Below the pieces are notes generated by a model that saw only the letters and a list, made by a program, of their open reading frames with translations, was not told the DNA's origin and did not search any database. This document shows positions 7,084 through 13,969 of a stretch of 14,509 bases of DNA, piece by piece. The position numbers were made by a program, and so were the translations under genes. Numbering within the stretch: position 1 is the first letter of the stretch; every line of letters starts with the position of its first letter. The stretch comes from CAYFJO01 sp964343305 (lineage in GTDB: Bacteria > Planctomycetota > Planctomycetia > Pirellulales > Pirellulaceae), in assembly GCA_964343305.1 (NCBI GenBank), contig CAYFJO010000276.1, positions 1 through 14,509 on the forward strand, given 5' to 3'.

Positions 7084-8789
7084 TCAACGGAAAAATCATG
7101 ATTCGAACACTTCCCTGTCCGTTTCTTGTGATGATTTTGGCCGGCCTGATGACTCCAGCCCACGCCGAGAAAGAGAAAGACGTTTTCCAAACTCCGAAGC
7201 CGGGCCGGAATCTGGGTGTGTGGCGGCTGACCAATGACCCCACCGTGCGCGATCACGCAAACTATCACAACACGCAGTGCTTTTCGCCCGATGGGCGGTA
7301 CGTCTGTTATACGCGTTGGGCCGGCGGTGGTGGGAAAGGCAGTGCGAGCATTCATTTGTTTGATTTGATGACAGGCAAGGACCGACGAATCGACCAAGGC
7401 GTCTTCCCGCGTTGGGCGAAGAAACACAACTGGTTGTTTTTCATCTCGTACAAACCGCGACAGGGATCGGTGGCGCGAAACGGTTCGTGCGTCATGAGGC
7501 TCGATGTGGACAAAGATAATCTGTCGATGCTGGTTGACGGACCGGAAGCGTTGGGCGAAACCGATTTTGCCGATCGTTGGATCTACGGCGCTCTGCGCGA
7601 CCGAAGTCGCCAGCCGCAATTCACAGAAGTTCGAATCCCGATTGAGCCAGGCGCGAAACTGGAAAAGATGCCGGGCGTTGTGGGTGCGCAGCGACTTCCC
7701 AATCCCCGTCACCCGGTGTTCTTCACCCGGCGCGATCACAACAATGAACCGTTTGGAGCGACTCGCTTTTGGTTTGACCTGGACGGCTCGAACCAACGCA
7801 TCGGCGTGCCGACGATCCAGAAGTGTCACATGTGCTGGCTGGGCAATGGCGTGTACATGTTGTTGGGCAACGGTTTAGTCCGCGGGAGGCGCTGGAGCGA
7901 ACCGTTTCCATCGAACGTCCACATTCTTGCCGCGGTCGGAGTAGGAGACGTCAGTCCGTGTGGAACCACTGGACGTTATGTCTGTGGCGACTCGACCCTG
8001 GCCGACTTGCGATCGGGCGACGGTTTTCAGTACATCGAGCCGCTGTCGGTGATTTGCTATCCGCAGCGGATCGGCGACAACTCCGGCATCTACGACGCCG
8101 ATCCCAAGGGAAGCCCCGACGGCACGAAGATTTGTTTCGTTTCGAATTACGATTTGAAGTCGTCGCCTGTGACTCATATCACCAAGGACGTTGGCCGGCG
8201 CGATCAGCGTATCGTCGTTGACTCAACGGCTGGGTTTCCCGATGCCGGCCACATCAACGTGCATCGGGAAGTGATCGTCTACGAGCGAAAAACGCCAACT
8301 AGTTTCGACGGAATCATGCGGCAGGCGCTCGGCACGGCCCCCTTCAGCATGCGAGCCGGCCGCGCGGTAACAAGTTTCGAGGCCCGCTGCCTGACCGACG
8401 AACAATGGAGCAAAACCAAGCCTGGCACGTCGATGATCCGGTCGATTGAAGACATGAAGTCGCCGCTTATGCGACAGAGGCAGACGGATGTGTACATGAC
8501 AATCGTCCGCAAACCGAATCGTCCGCATTTACGTCTCCATCGCCGAGTCTTGGAAATCATCCCTGGCGAGCATCACGACGAAACGCGCGGATACCGTCTT
8601 TTTCTCAATGGCAAGCCTGCACGTGAACAGCTCATCCGCGCAGGCGAAGAGTTTTTCGTCGGCAAGGTCGGTCGTTACACGGTCGCTGCTGTCGAATGGT
8701 CAGGTCTGACCAGCGAGCCGTCGCTTGCCGTTTCAATTGACGCAGTTCGCGACCAAATCCGCGGTCGTGTACTTACCAACCCCCGATGA
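7080..8789 (+). CDS. Secreted PD40/TolB-like beta-propeller protein (main part of a frameshifted gene)
   Basis: The ATG overlaps the preceding stop (ATGA), suggesting translational coupling. An ATG at 7098 (MIRTLPCPFLVMILAG) is an alternative that leaves the same signal peptide, ending AHA near residue 29. PD40 repeats are visible as FSPDGRYVCYTRW (~68-80) and GSPDGTKICFVSNYD (~344-358), with weaker blades between, as in TolB or oligogalacturonate-lyase-type propellers. Residues ~376-430 form a distinct insert: IVVDSTAGFPDAGHINV, EVIVYERKTPTSFDGI, ALGTAPFSMRAGRAV. I associate this strand-turn pattern with phage-tail and other surface proteins. After ~480 a fibronectin-like beta domain follows (GRYTVAAVEWSGLTSEPSL). 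The frame stops at TGA 8787-8789 right after a run of five C (8780-8784). Removing one C continues it as N-P-D-D-F-R-W into the next feature. No enzymatic residues are recognised. Confidence 0.7.
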   Translation: MINGKIMIRTLPCPFLVMILAGLMTPAHAEKEKDVFQTPKPGRNLGVWRLTNDPTVRDHANYHNTQCFSPDGRYVCYTRWAGGGGKGSASIHLFDLMTGKDRRIDQGVFPRWAKKHNWLFFISYKPRQGSVARNGSCVMRLDVDKDNLSMLVDGPEALGETDFADRWIYGALRDRSRQPQFTEVRIPIEPGAKLEKMPGVVGAQRLPNPRHPVFFTRRDHNNEPFGATRFWFDLDGSNQRIGVPTIQKCHMCWLGNGVYMLLGNGLVRGRRWSEPFPSNVHILAAVGVGDVSPCGTTGRYVCGDSTLADLRSGDGFQYIEPLSVICYPQRIGDNSGIYDADPKGSPDGTKICFVSNYDLKSSPVTHITKDVGRRDQRIVVDSTAGFPDAGHINVHREVIVYERKTPTSFDGIMRQALGTAPFSMRAGRAVTSFEARCLTDEQWSKTKPGTSMIRSIEDMKSPLMRQRQTDVYMTIVRKPNRPHLRLHRRVLEIIPGEHHDETRGYRLFLNGKPAREQLIRAGEEFFVGKVGRYTVAAVEWSGLTSEPSLAVSIDAVRDQIRGRVLTNPR

Positions 8790-9222
8790 CTTCCGCTGGA
8801 TAACCGAACGTTGGACCGACAAAGCAAAGTCGATTCGAGAAACCGTGCATTTGCACGATGGAGTTATCCGCCGCGAGTGGTTTCGCGACGGCGCGATCGT
8901 CCGCCGACACGACTTGAACGCCGATGGTAAAGCGATCCGTCGCGTCGAGTTCCAGGATGGCAAGGCGTCGGTGCGCGAGTACCACACCAATCAAGGCGTC
9001 CGCGTCAGCCGCGAGGCGTTTGCACCGAACGGTGTCATTACCGAGACAATCCGCTACAGCGAAGGCGACGGGCGCGAAATCGATCACTGGTGGTTCGACG
9101 AAGGTTGGCCCGTCAAACAAGTGCGCGGTGGGCGTCAGTACGTGAAGCGCGATGATCGCTTCGGCCGCTTCGATGCCAACGGCAAGTTCCTCGACACACC
9201 GCGCGGTGCGTTGAGCGATTAG
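8725..9222 (+). CDS. C-terminal part of the PD40-propeller protein, in shifted frame, with YwqK/MORN-like repeats
   Basis: The open frame begins at a TTG (8725) inside the previous gene with no ribosome-binding site and no sensible N-terminus. The meaningful protein starts at about 8785 with DDFRWITERWTDK. That is the natural continuation of the upstream gene if one base is lost from C5 at 8780-8784, giving a composite of about 713 residues. The tail holds repeats of the form 'x-G-x-x-x-R-x-x-[FY]-x-[DN]-G', such as HLHDGVIRREWFRDGAIVRR, GKAIRRVEFQDGKASVREY, GVRVSREAFAPNGVITE and GREIDHWWFDEGWPVKQV. These resemble YwqK/MORN-variant repeats, which are structural or binding elements. The tail ends at TAG 9220-9222. 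I favour one broken gene over two overlapping genes. Confidence 0.62.
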   Translation: MPFQLTQFATKSAVVYLPTPDDFRWITERWTDKAKSIRETVHLHDGVIRREWFRDGAIVRRHDLNADGKAIRRVEFQDGKASVREYHTNQGVRVSREAFAPNGVITETIRYSEGDGREIDHWWFDEGWPVKQVRGGRQYVKRDDRFGRFDANGKFLDTPRGALSD

Positions 9223-9280
9223 AAGCACTGGCAAAACAGTGAATGAAAAACAATGTCAATTCGGAAGAGTGAGGTGAAAC

Positions 9281-9742
9281 ATGAAATTGCTGTTCATCAT
9301 GTTCTTTGCCACGGTTGTTCAGCGAGACGACTCGTTGAACGCCGTGATCCACAAGATCAAGGATGTGGAAGAGATCAAACTTACGCCGGAGCAACAGAGG
9401 AAGTATGCCGAGATCAAGAAGCAGCACGATGTGAAGCTGCAAGCGTTCGAAGAGGCGAAGGACGCCGTCCTGACAGAAGAGCAACGAAAGAAGAAAGCCC
9501 AATTCAAACCGGCGACGGATCGCAAGCAGTCAATCCAGCGACAATTCGAAGCATTCCTCGGCTTCAACCGTGAGCAGCGCAACAAGGTTCGCGAAATTGA
9601 CAAAGAGTGCGGCAATTTCATGAACGCAGTTCACAAGGAAGTCGTCGAGATTTTGACTCCTAAACAGATCGAGGAGCCCAAAAAACTGCGAGAGGCGAAG
9701 CGAGCAAAGCGTGAGAAGAGGAAGAAGGTTACACGACCGTAA
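9281..9742 (+). CDS. Small Lys/Glu-rich exported protein, Spy/CpxP-like
   Basis: The protein has 153 residues. GAGGTGAAAC sits directly before the ATG, a clear ribosome-binding site. A short hydrophobic start (MKLLFIMFFATVV) suggests export, though no clean cleavage site follows. The rest is helical and highly charged, with LTPEQQRKYAEIKKQHDVKL (~34-53), VLTEEQRKKK (~63-72), FNREQRNKVREI and ILTPKQIEEPKKLREAKRAK. The 'LTPEQ' helix-turn-helix rhythm is typical of Spy/CpxP-like LTXXQ proteins and is frequent among small planctomycete exported proteins. LTXXQ proteins elsewhere bind unfolded proteins or metals, but no such role is shown here. It is about 60 bases downstream of the propeller gene and may share its transcript. 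The extreme basic tail (KRAKREKRKKVTRP) is notable. Confidence 0.68.
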   Translation: MKLLFIMFFATVVQRDDSLNAVIHKIKDVEEIKLTPEQQRKYAEIKKQHDVKLQAFEEAKDAVLTEEQRKKKAQFKPATDRKQSIQRQFEAFLGFNREQRNKVREIDKECGNFMNAVHKEVVEILTPKQIEEPKKLREAKRAKREKRKKVTRP

Positions 9743-9755
9743 CACTTTACTGTAG

Positions 9756-9771
9756 GAGCGTCCCGACGCTC
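9756..9771. repeat. Short palindrome GAGCGTC-CC-GACGCTC
   Basis: A perfect 7-bp inverted repeat with a 2-base centre begins 14 bases after the stop of the small charged protein. It could act as a transcript-end hairpin or be one copy of a dispersed REP-type palindrome. There is no T-tract after it, so a classical Rho-independent terminator is not supported. I see no second copy in the window. Confidence 0.5.
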
Positions 9772-9948
9772 AACCACTTGCGACGAGTTATCCCGTCACA
9801 CAATCTGCTGCCTCGATGTTTGAAATCCAACACCGGGCTGGCCTCTTGCTTTCGGTAAGAGAAATTGAAACAGATTCCGGGCCAACCTGCAAACCAATTC
9901 GAAACGCGAGCTGGATCATCCGTTCGACTTCGAGGGGCATCGGCACGT

Positions 9949-9962
9949 TTCGGAGATCCGAA
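9949..9962. promoter_or_regulatory. Operator-like inverted repeat TTCGGA-GA-TCCGAA
   Basis: A perfect 6-2-6 inverted repeat lies 74 bases before the chosen ATG of the next gene. Its right end shares bases 9960-9962 with the left arm of the larger hairpin, so the two foldings would compete if both are in the RNA. Binding by a regulator is speculation, since no regulator gene is nearby. Confidence 0.3.
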
Positions 9963-10018
9963 TATCGAGTTGTACCTGCACTCGCTCTTACGGTGATGGT
10001 ACGATTGAGTCGATATTC
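9960..10018 (+). promoter_or_regulatory. Two-part hairpin in the leader of the CehA/McbA-CBM9 gene
   Basis: The outer arms GAATATCGA (9960-9968) and TCGATATTC (10010-10018) are perfect reverse complements. Inner arms GTACC (9972-9976) and GGTAC (9998-10002) extend the stem across an asymmetric bulge, leaving a loop of about 21 bases. The structure ends 7 bases before the ribosome-binding site GAGGA (10026-10030). It could be a leader RNA structure, a terminator/attenuator without a T-tract, or a looping operator. It does not match a riboswitch class that I recognise. Confidence 0.4.
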
Positions 10019-10035
10019 TAGTTGTGAGGATCAAG

Positions 10036-12318
10036 ATGACTGGAACTTTCAGATACCTCGCTGTTGCAGTGCTGTCTTGCGGAGCTGCACATGCCGGTAC
10101 GTTGGAGTTGACCACCGTAGACGAGTCCGCTGAGCGGTTGCCGTGCCGCGTTTTGGTGCGCGGCAGTGATGGTCGTTGCGCCGTGCCCGACGATGCTGTC
10201 ACGCTGACGACCGGGCAAGATCGATGGTTCATGTCGTCGGGCCGATGTCGCCTGGATGTAGCGGACGGCGACGTAGTCATTCGAATCGAGAGAGGACCGG
10301 AATATGTCAGGATCAAGGACCGCCTTCGCATCGGTTCGGACAACGCGAGAAAAACGTATCGATTGCGGCGATGGGTCGATATGAAGGAGCGAGGTTACTT
10401 GTGCGGTGAGAACCATCTGCACGTCGACTCGGTTCAGCTCGCTCCGGTGCTGGTGGCCGAGGGGTTGGACTTTGGCACTTCGTTGACGTGGTGGCGCGGC
10501 CCAGACGCAAAGCGTCCGGTTCCACAAGGGAAAGGCCGCGTGAGGCTGCTTGAGTTCGCCGGATGCAAAGTCCCGACGAGCATCTACGACGCCGAACTCG
10601 AATACGCCTGGGGCGCAGCCTACATCCAGAACTTGCCGGCACCGATGCCGATCAAAGCGGAACCTGGAAGGCCAAATCTCGACTATCTTCGGCATGCCGT
10701 CGATGCTGGTGCGATCGTTCACTACCAAGGCGGCTGGTCGCGGGAAGTGCTTCCTAATGCGCTGTTGGGATGCGTTCACACGGTCAACGTCTGCAACAAC
10801 AACTTCGCGCTGCATCGCTTTCAGCCACGCAGCCGCTACTCGAACCTGCTCAAAGTTGGCGACTTCCCGGTCTATCCCGACACCGACATCGGCATGCTGC
10901 GGATGAACACCGATACGTATTATCGGCTGCTGAACTGCGGCCTGCGATTGGCCGCTGGCGCTGGAACAGCGACCGGAGTGAAGCAGGCTCCCGTCGGATA
11001 CAACCGCGCCTACGTCCGCGTCGCGACTGACACTTCGCTCGACGAATTCTACGAAGCGTGGAAGGCGGGCCGGAACTTCGTCACCAACGGTCCGATGCTG
11101 ATGCTTCGAACTGAATCCGGCCAGCGACCCGGTGACACGATCAAATTGCCGAAAGACGGCGGCGCGATTAAGGTTCATGTCGAAGCGATCTCCGACCAGC
11201 CGCTCACGGCCGTCGAGATTGTCGTTAACGGCAAAGTCGTCGCGTCATTTGACATTGACGACTCGAAACTTGTCAGCGGCACGCACGAGCTGCGAATCGC
11301 GGAGGGCTCATGGATCGCGGCGCGATGCACGGCGCGAGACGAACTGCTCAGCGACGACGAACTCGCCGCGTACAAAGACACCAGCGACAACAAACCGTTT
11401 CGCGTCGCACCGTCACGGCTGCGGTTTGCCCACACCAGTCCGATCTACGTGGCGGTCGGCGGGGAAAGCGTCGCAGTGACAAAGTCGATCGTTGAAGGCT
11501 TTCAAATGCTTGAGCGGTTCGAGGTGTTCGCGCAAGAGACCGCCGACGCGCCGTATCAAGGCGCCACGAAGGACGCCATCCAAAGTGCCCGCAGGCGGCT
11601 GATGGAGCTTGCTGCGAATCGGCCGAGCAAGGATGTCGTGAGGTACACGATCCATCGAACGGGCTCGGAAATCAAGATCGACGGCCAGCTTGACGAGAAA
11701 GCGTGGAAGAGCGCTGCCGCTGTCGGGACCTTCAAGTTTCCTTGGTGGACCGAGGGCAAGAAGGAGCAGACCGAGGCGAAGTTGCTTTGGGACGACGAAA
11801 ACCTCTATGTCGCGTATCGCTGCGAAGACGCCCATGTGTGGGCCGAGCACACGGAGCGCGACAGCCAAGTGTATCGAGACGATTGCGTCGAAGTCTTCAC
11901 AGCTCCGAACCCGGCTCAACCGTTCAATTACTTCAACATCGAGATGAACGTCCACGGCGCGATTCTCGATCGACATCATCCGAACGGTCCGGGCAGGGAT
12001 GAGGCACCGAACTGGAACGCGAAGGGAGTTAAGATCGCCACGAAAGTCGATGGAACGCTGAACAACGATGCCGACACAGATCGCGGTTGGACGCTGGAAG
12101 CCGCCATCCCGTTTGCCAATTTCAAAGTTGCGGCACGGCACACGCCGCCGCGCGGCGGAGACGTCTGGCACTTGAACCTAAATCGACTCGGCGGCAAGAC
12201 GAATCCACAACACAGCCAGTGGTCGGCCGGAAAGAGCAAACGCCCCGCTTTTCACACCCCGCAGTATTTCGGCCGCGTGGTGTTCTCAAGACGACAGCCG
12301 GACAGTCGCGAGCGATGA
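10036..12318 (+). CDS. Secreted CehA/McbA family metallohydrolase-like protein fused to a CBM9-like domain
   Basis: The ATG at 10036 follows GAGGA by 5 bases and starts a signal peptide (MTGTFRYLAVAVLSCGAAHA), giving 760 residues; the GTG at 10024 would destroy the spacing. Residues ~115-360 resemble the PHP-type CehA/McbA domain: GENHLHV (His127, His129), AGAIVHYQGGW (His229), the 'NTDTYYRLLNCGLRLAAGAG' stretch, then GVKQAPVGYNRAYVRV and FYEAWKAGRNFVTNGP. The usual final metal motif (Ser-Asp-x-His) reads GAGTATG (~308-314) instead. Residues ~535-750 form a CBM9-like (DOMON-type) domain: IKIDGQLDEKAWKSA, LLWDDENLYVAYRCED, YRDDCVEVF, NIEMNVHGAILD, GWTLEAAIPFANF and DVWHLNLNRLGG. Such domains bind carbohydrate or sit next to glycan enzymes. 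The protein is likely extracellular or periplasmic. Whether it is still a hydrolase is doubtful. Confidence 0.78.
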   Translation: MTGTFRYLAVAVLSCGAAHAGTLELTTVDESAERLPCRVLVRGSDGRCAVPDDAVTLTTGQDRWFMSSGRCRLDVADGDVVIRIERGPEYVRIKDRLRIGSDNARKTYRLRRWVDMKERGYLCGENHLHVDSVQLAPVLVAEGLDFGTSLTWWRGPDAKRPVPQGKGRVRLLEFAGCKVPTSIYDAELEYAWGAAYIQNLPAPMPIKAEPGRPNLDYLRHAVDAGAIVHYQGGWSREVLPNALLGCVHTVNVCNNNFALHRFQPRSRYSNLLKVGDFPVYPDTDIGMLRMNTDTYYRLLNCGLRLAAGAGTATGVKQAPVGYNRAYVRVATDTSLDEFYEAWKAGRNFVTNGPMLMLRTESGQRPGDTIKLPKDGGAIKVHVEAISDQPLTAVEIVVNGKVVASFDIDDSKLVSGTHELRIAEGSWIAARCTARDELLSDDELAAYKDTSDNKPFRVAPSRLRFAHTSPIYVAVGGESVAVTKSIVEGFQMLERFEVFAQETADAPYQGATKDAIQSARRRLMELAANRPSKDVVRYTIHRTGSEIKIDGQLDEKAWKSAAAVGTFKFPWWTEGKKEQTEAKLLWDDENLYVAYRCEDAHVWAEHTERDSQVYRDDCVEVFTAPNPAQPFNYFNIEMNVHGAILDRHHPNGPGRDEAPNWNAKGVKIATKVDGTLNNDADTDRGWTLEAAIPFANFKVAARHTPPRGGDVWHLNLNRLGGKTNPQHSQWSAGKSKRPAFHTPQYFGRVVFSRRQPDSRER

Positions 12319-12388
12319 AGGGCTATGTCAAATTACTCGTTTCTCAATCCGAATAGGAGAGATGAATTGGACGAAGCCGTCTTGGCGG

Positions 12389-13462
12389 TTACTTATCAAC
12401 GATGAATTTACCTCGAACGGTATTCCATGAATCGTTGCGGCCCGTACCTGTGAAAATGAGCGTGAAGTTGCGGCCGTCCGCGCTGAGCCATTTGTTGGAG
12501 AAATTCCAGAAGAACGTGCTGCCAAAGTTGCCCCAGTTGCTTTCGTAGGCGACCGTTGTCCACGGTCCCCACGGTTCGGGCGCGTCAAAAATACCGAGGT
12601 TGCCACGAAAAGATGTGTCGTGTTCGGTGGACAGCAGATAGCGTTTCAGCCCGGCGTTGTAACTTACGCTCATACACCAACCCACTCCGCGTGGGTCTTC
12701 GAACACCGGTCGACTTGCTCGCACATCGTCCGTCCAGCTTGGTTGACGTTGCGAGTCCATTCCAGCGAAGAACTCGTAGGCCGCACGTTCCATGAGTTTA
12801 GCTCTTGGCACGCGCGCCAAGTCGATTTGTCCAGGTTTGTGGACGTTCAGATTTGAAGGTTTGCCCTGAAGACGGATGAAATAACTGTATACGTAGTCGT
12901 CCCGCGCTCCGGCATAGTCTTTCCCAAACTGGCAAATCGTCGGCATGATCAAGCCATCCGACTTCACAAATGCCCAATCCGCTTTCGACCATGTTTCGCC
13001 ATGATGCTCCGATTTGCAAATCCTCGCTTCACGGTAGCTAGTTGTGTTCGAGCCAGGACCAACCCACATGTAGAGCACGCCATCGACACAGAGAATCCCA
13101 TAGCTCTTGCCGCCAAACTGTGCCTTACCTTTTGGACTTTTGCCGCCCCAGACGTTGTGGCCGCTGTGTTTGCCAAACGGCCCTTCGATCCTCGCCACAC
13201 CGAGGCTCACTCGTCCGTCACGGTTCGTGCCACCAAACCCGCCGCCGTCGCCCCAAGCCGAGTATTGATGATCGTCGTCGGCCCACGTAACCGGCCAGTT
13301 ATCGCTACCAGCTGCTCTGCGATCCCGCGTGGAGAAATCAAAATCGACCCGCTTGATCACTTTGCTTCTACGATGTGGTGGATCCGCAAGACTCACGTCG
13401 GCCGAGAACACGGAAATGGCGATAAGAATACAGATCACATTTGATAGATGCCGGTGACGCAT
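12389..13462 (-). CDS. Secreted DUF4185-like protein (beta-propeller type)
   Basis: The ATG at 13462 is preceded on its strand by GGAGA with 5-base spacing. A GTG at 13474 is also in frame but would place that GGAGA inside the coding sequence. The product has 357 residues with a signal peptide (MRHRHLSNVICILIAISVFS, cleaved near SLA-DPP). Residues ~55-110 carry DNWPVTWADDDHQYSAWGDG and RVSLGVARIEGP with NVWGG, the hallmark of DUF4185 proteins. An Asp-box-like motif (SEHHGETWSKADW, ~151-163) and repeated tryptophan-rich strands (GIFDAPEPWGPWTTV, ~290-304) suggest a five-bladed propeller like those of glycoside-hydrolase 43 or sialidase relatives. Catalytic residues are not assigned; a sugar-related function is inference. 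It lies about 60 bases downstream of the GDPD gene in the same direction and may be on the same transcript. Its stop faces the preceding gene across 70 bases with no clear terminator. Confidence 0.75.
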   Translation of the reverse strand: MRHRHLSNVICILIAISVFSADVSLADPPHRRSKVIKRVDFDFSTRDRRAAGSDNWPVTWADDDHQYSAWGDGGGFGGTNRDGRVSLGVARIEGPFGKHSGHNVWGGKSPKGKAQFGGKSYGILCVDGVLYMWVGPGSNTTSYREARICKSEHHGETWSKADWAFVKSDGLIMPTICQFGKDYAGARDDYVYSYFIRLQGKPSNLNVHKPGQIDLARVPRAKLMERAAYEFFAGMDSQRQPSWTDDVRASRPVFEDPRGVGWCMSVSYNAGLKRYLLSTEHDTSFRGNLGIFDAPEPWGPWTTVAYESNWGNFGSTFFWNFSNKWLSADGRNFTLIFTGTGRNDSWNTVRGKFIVDK

Positions 13463-13558
13463 GGGATTCTCCACGCATGTATGTGGTAGCGGGAGCTTCA
13501 GTTGTTATCAGACAAACCGCAATTTACCAGTGTAGATTCCGCTCGCGCAGCCAAGCGA

Positions 13559-13969
13559 TCATTTTTCGTGGCCACTTGGTGTGAAACGGCGGATGCCGAT
13601 TTCGATTTGTGCTGGCCAATCGGCTGGATCTTCGGAAGCGTGAGCTTCAACTCGCGCACCGGATTCGAGAATCGCCTTCGCCATTTCGCGGTGTTCGGCC
13701 GTGATGCCGAGATCAACTCCCTGAATTTCGATCACGGGCGGGTGGAAGTCAGCGATGACTTGCTTGACGCGCTGAAGCGACTTGCAGCGAAATAGGATGA
13801 TCACTTTCTCATACTTTGGTGACATCGCGAGAGTTTCCTTGACGATGCGAATGCTTGATCCCCGATCGCCAACGCGGATCATTGCGTGCTCCAACATTTC
13901 CTTGGCGATCAGCTCATCCAACACTTGCTGCAAACTACCCACGCCACTCTTGAGATCAATCTTGAACAT
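13559..13969 (-). CDS. Glycerophosphodiester phosphodiesterase, middle/C-terminal part in shifted frame
   Basis: This frame continues the GDPD that starts at 14432. The meaningful sequence starts further upstream, at about 14003, as QEALRQGKGRIMFKIDLKSG, which directly follows QQVPTF of the first part if one base is removed from the A5 run at 14004-14008 (T5 on the coding strand). It covers the later barrel strands (MFKIDLK, VIILFRC, VIEIQGVDLGI, GARVEAHASEDPADWPAQIEIGI). After IGIRR the frame degenerates into FTPSGHEK and a stop. The expected C-terminus (FHTKW, then MIAWLRERNLHW and TAA) is present immediately downstream at 13586-13524, back in the original frame. So a second lesion, a missing base near 13587-13592, is likely. 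The internal ATG at 13967-13969 is not a true start. Confidence 0.72.
   Translation of the reverse strand: MFKIDLKSGVGSLQQVLDELIAKEMLEHAMIRVGDRGSSIRIVKETLAMSPKYEKVIILFRCKSLQRVKQVIADFHPPVIEIQGVDLGITAEHREMAKAILESGARVEAHASEDPADWPAQIEIGIRRFTPSGHEK

Larger units (their letters stand above)
9743..10035 (+). other. 293-base intergenic/leader region upstream of the CehA/McbA-CBM9 gene
   Basis: No credible gene lies here; short frames on either strand lack codon bias or similarity. It contains the GAGCGTC-CC-GACGCTC palindrome near its left edge, and an operator-like inverted repeat and a larger hairpin near its right edge, listed separately. The middle (about 9775-9945) shows nothing I recognise. 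A promoter for the downstream gene is expected here, but no convincing -35/-10 pair was found. Confidence 0.5.

Noticed and set aside
8725..8784. Independent gene start (TTG at 8725) for the repeat-tail protein
   Set aside because: There is no ribosome-binding site, it has a rare start codon inside a coding sequence, and a one-base correction gives a better continuous protein.
9960..10018. Integron attC site
   Set aside because: The arms do not show the paired GTTRRRY/RYYYAAC core sites and no integrase is nearby.
9747..10343. Minus-strand open frame spanning the leader region
   Set aside because: It overlaps the start of the CehA/McbA gene and shows no motif. The leader is better described as non-coding.
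10018..11178. Open frame of 386 residues on the minus strand, opposite the CehA/McbA gene
   Set aside because: It is antisense to a strongly supported gene, has no ribosome-binding site or recognisable motif, and arises from GC-biased third positions.
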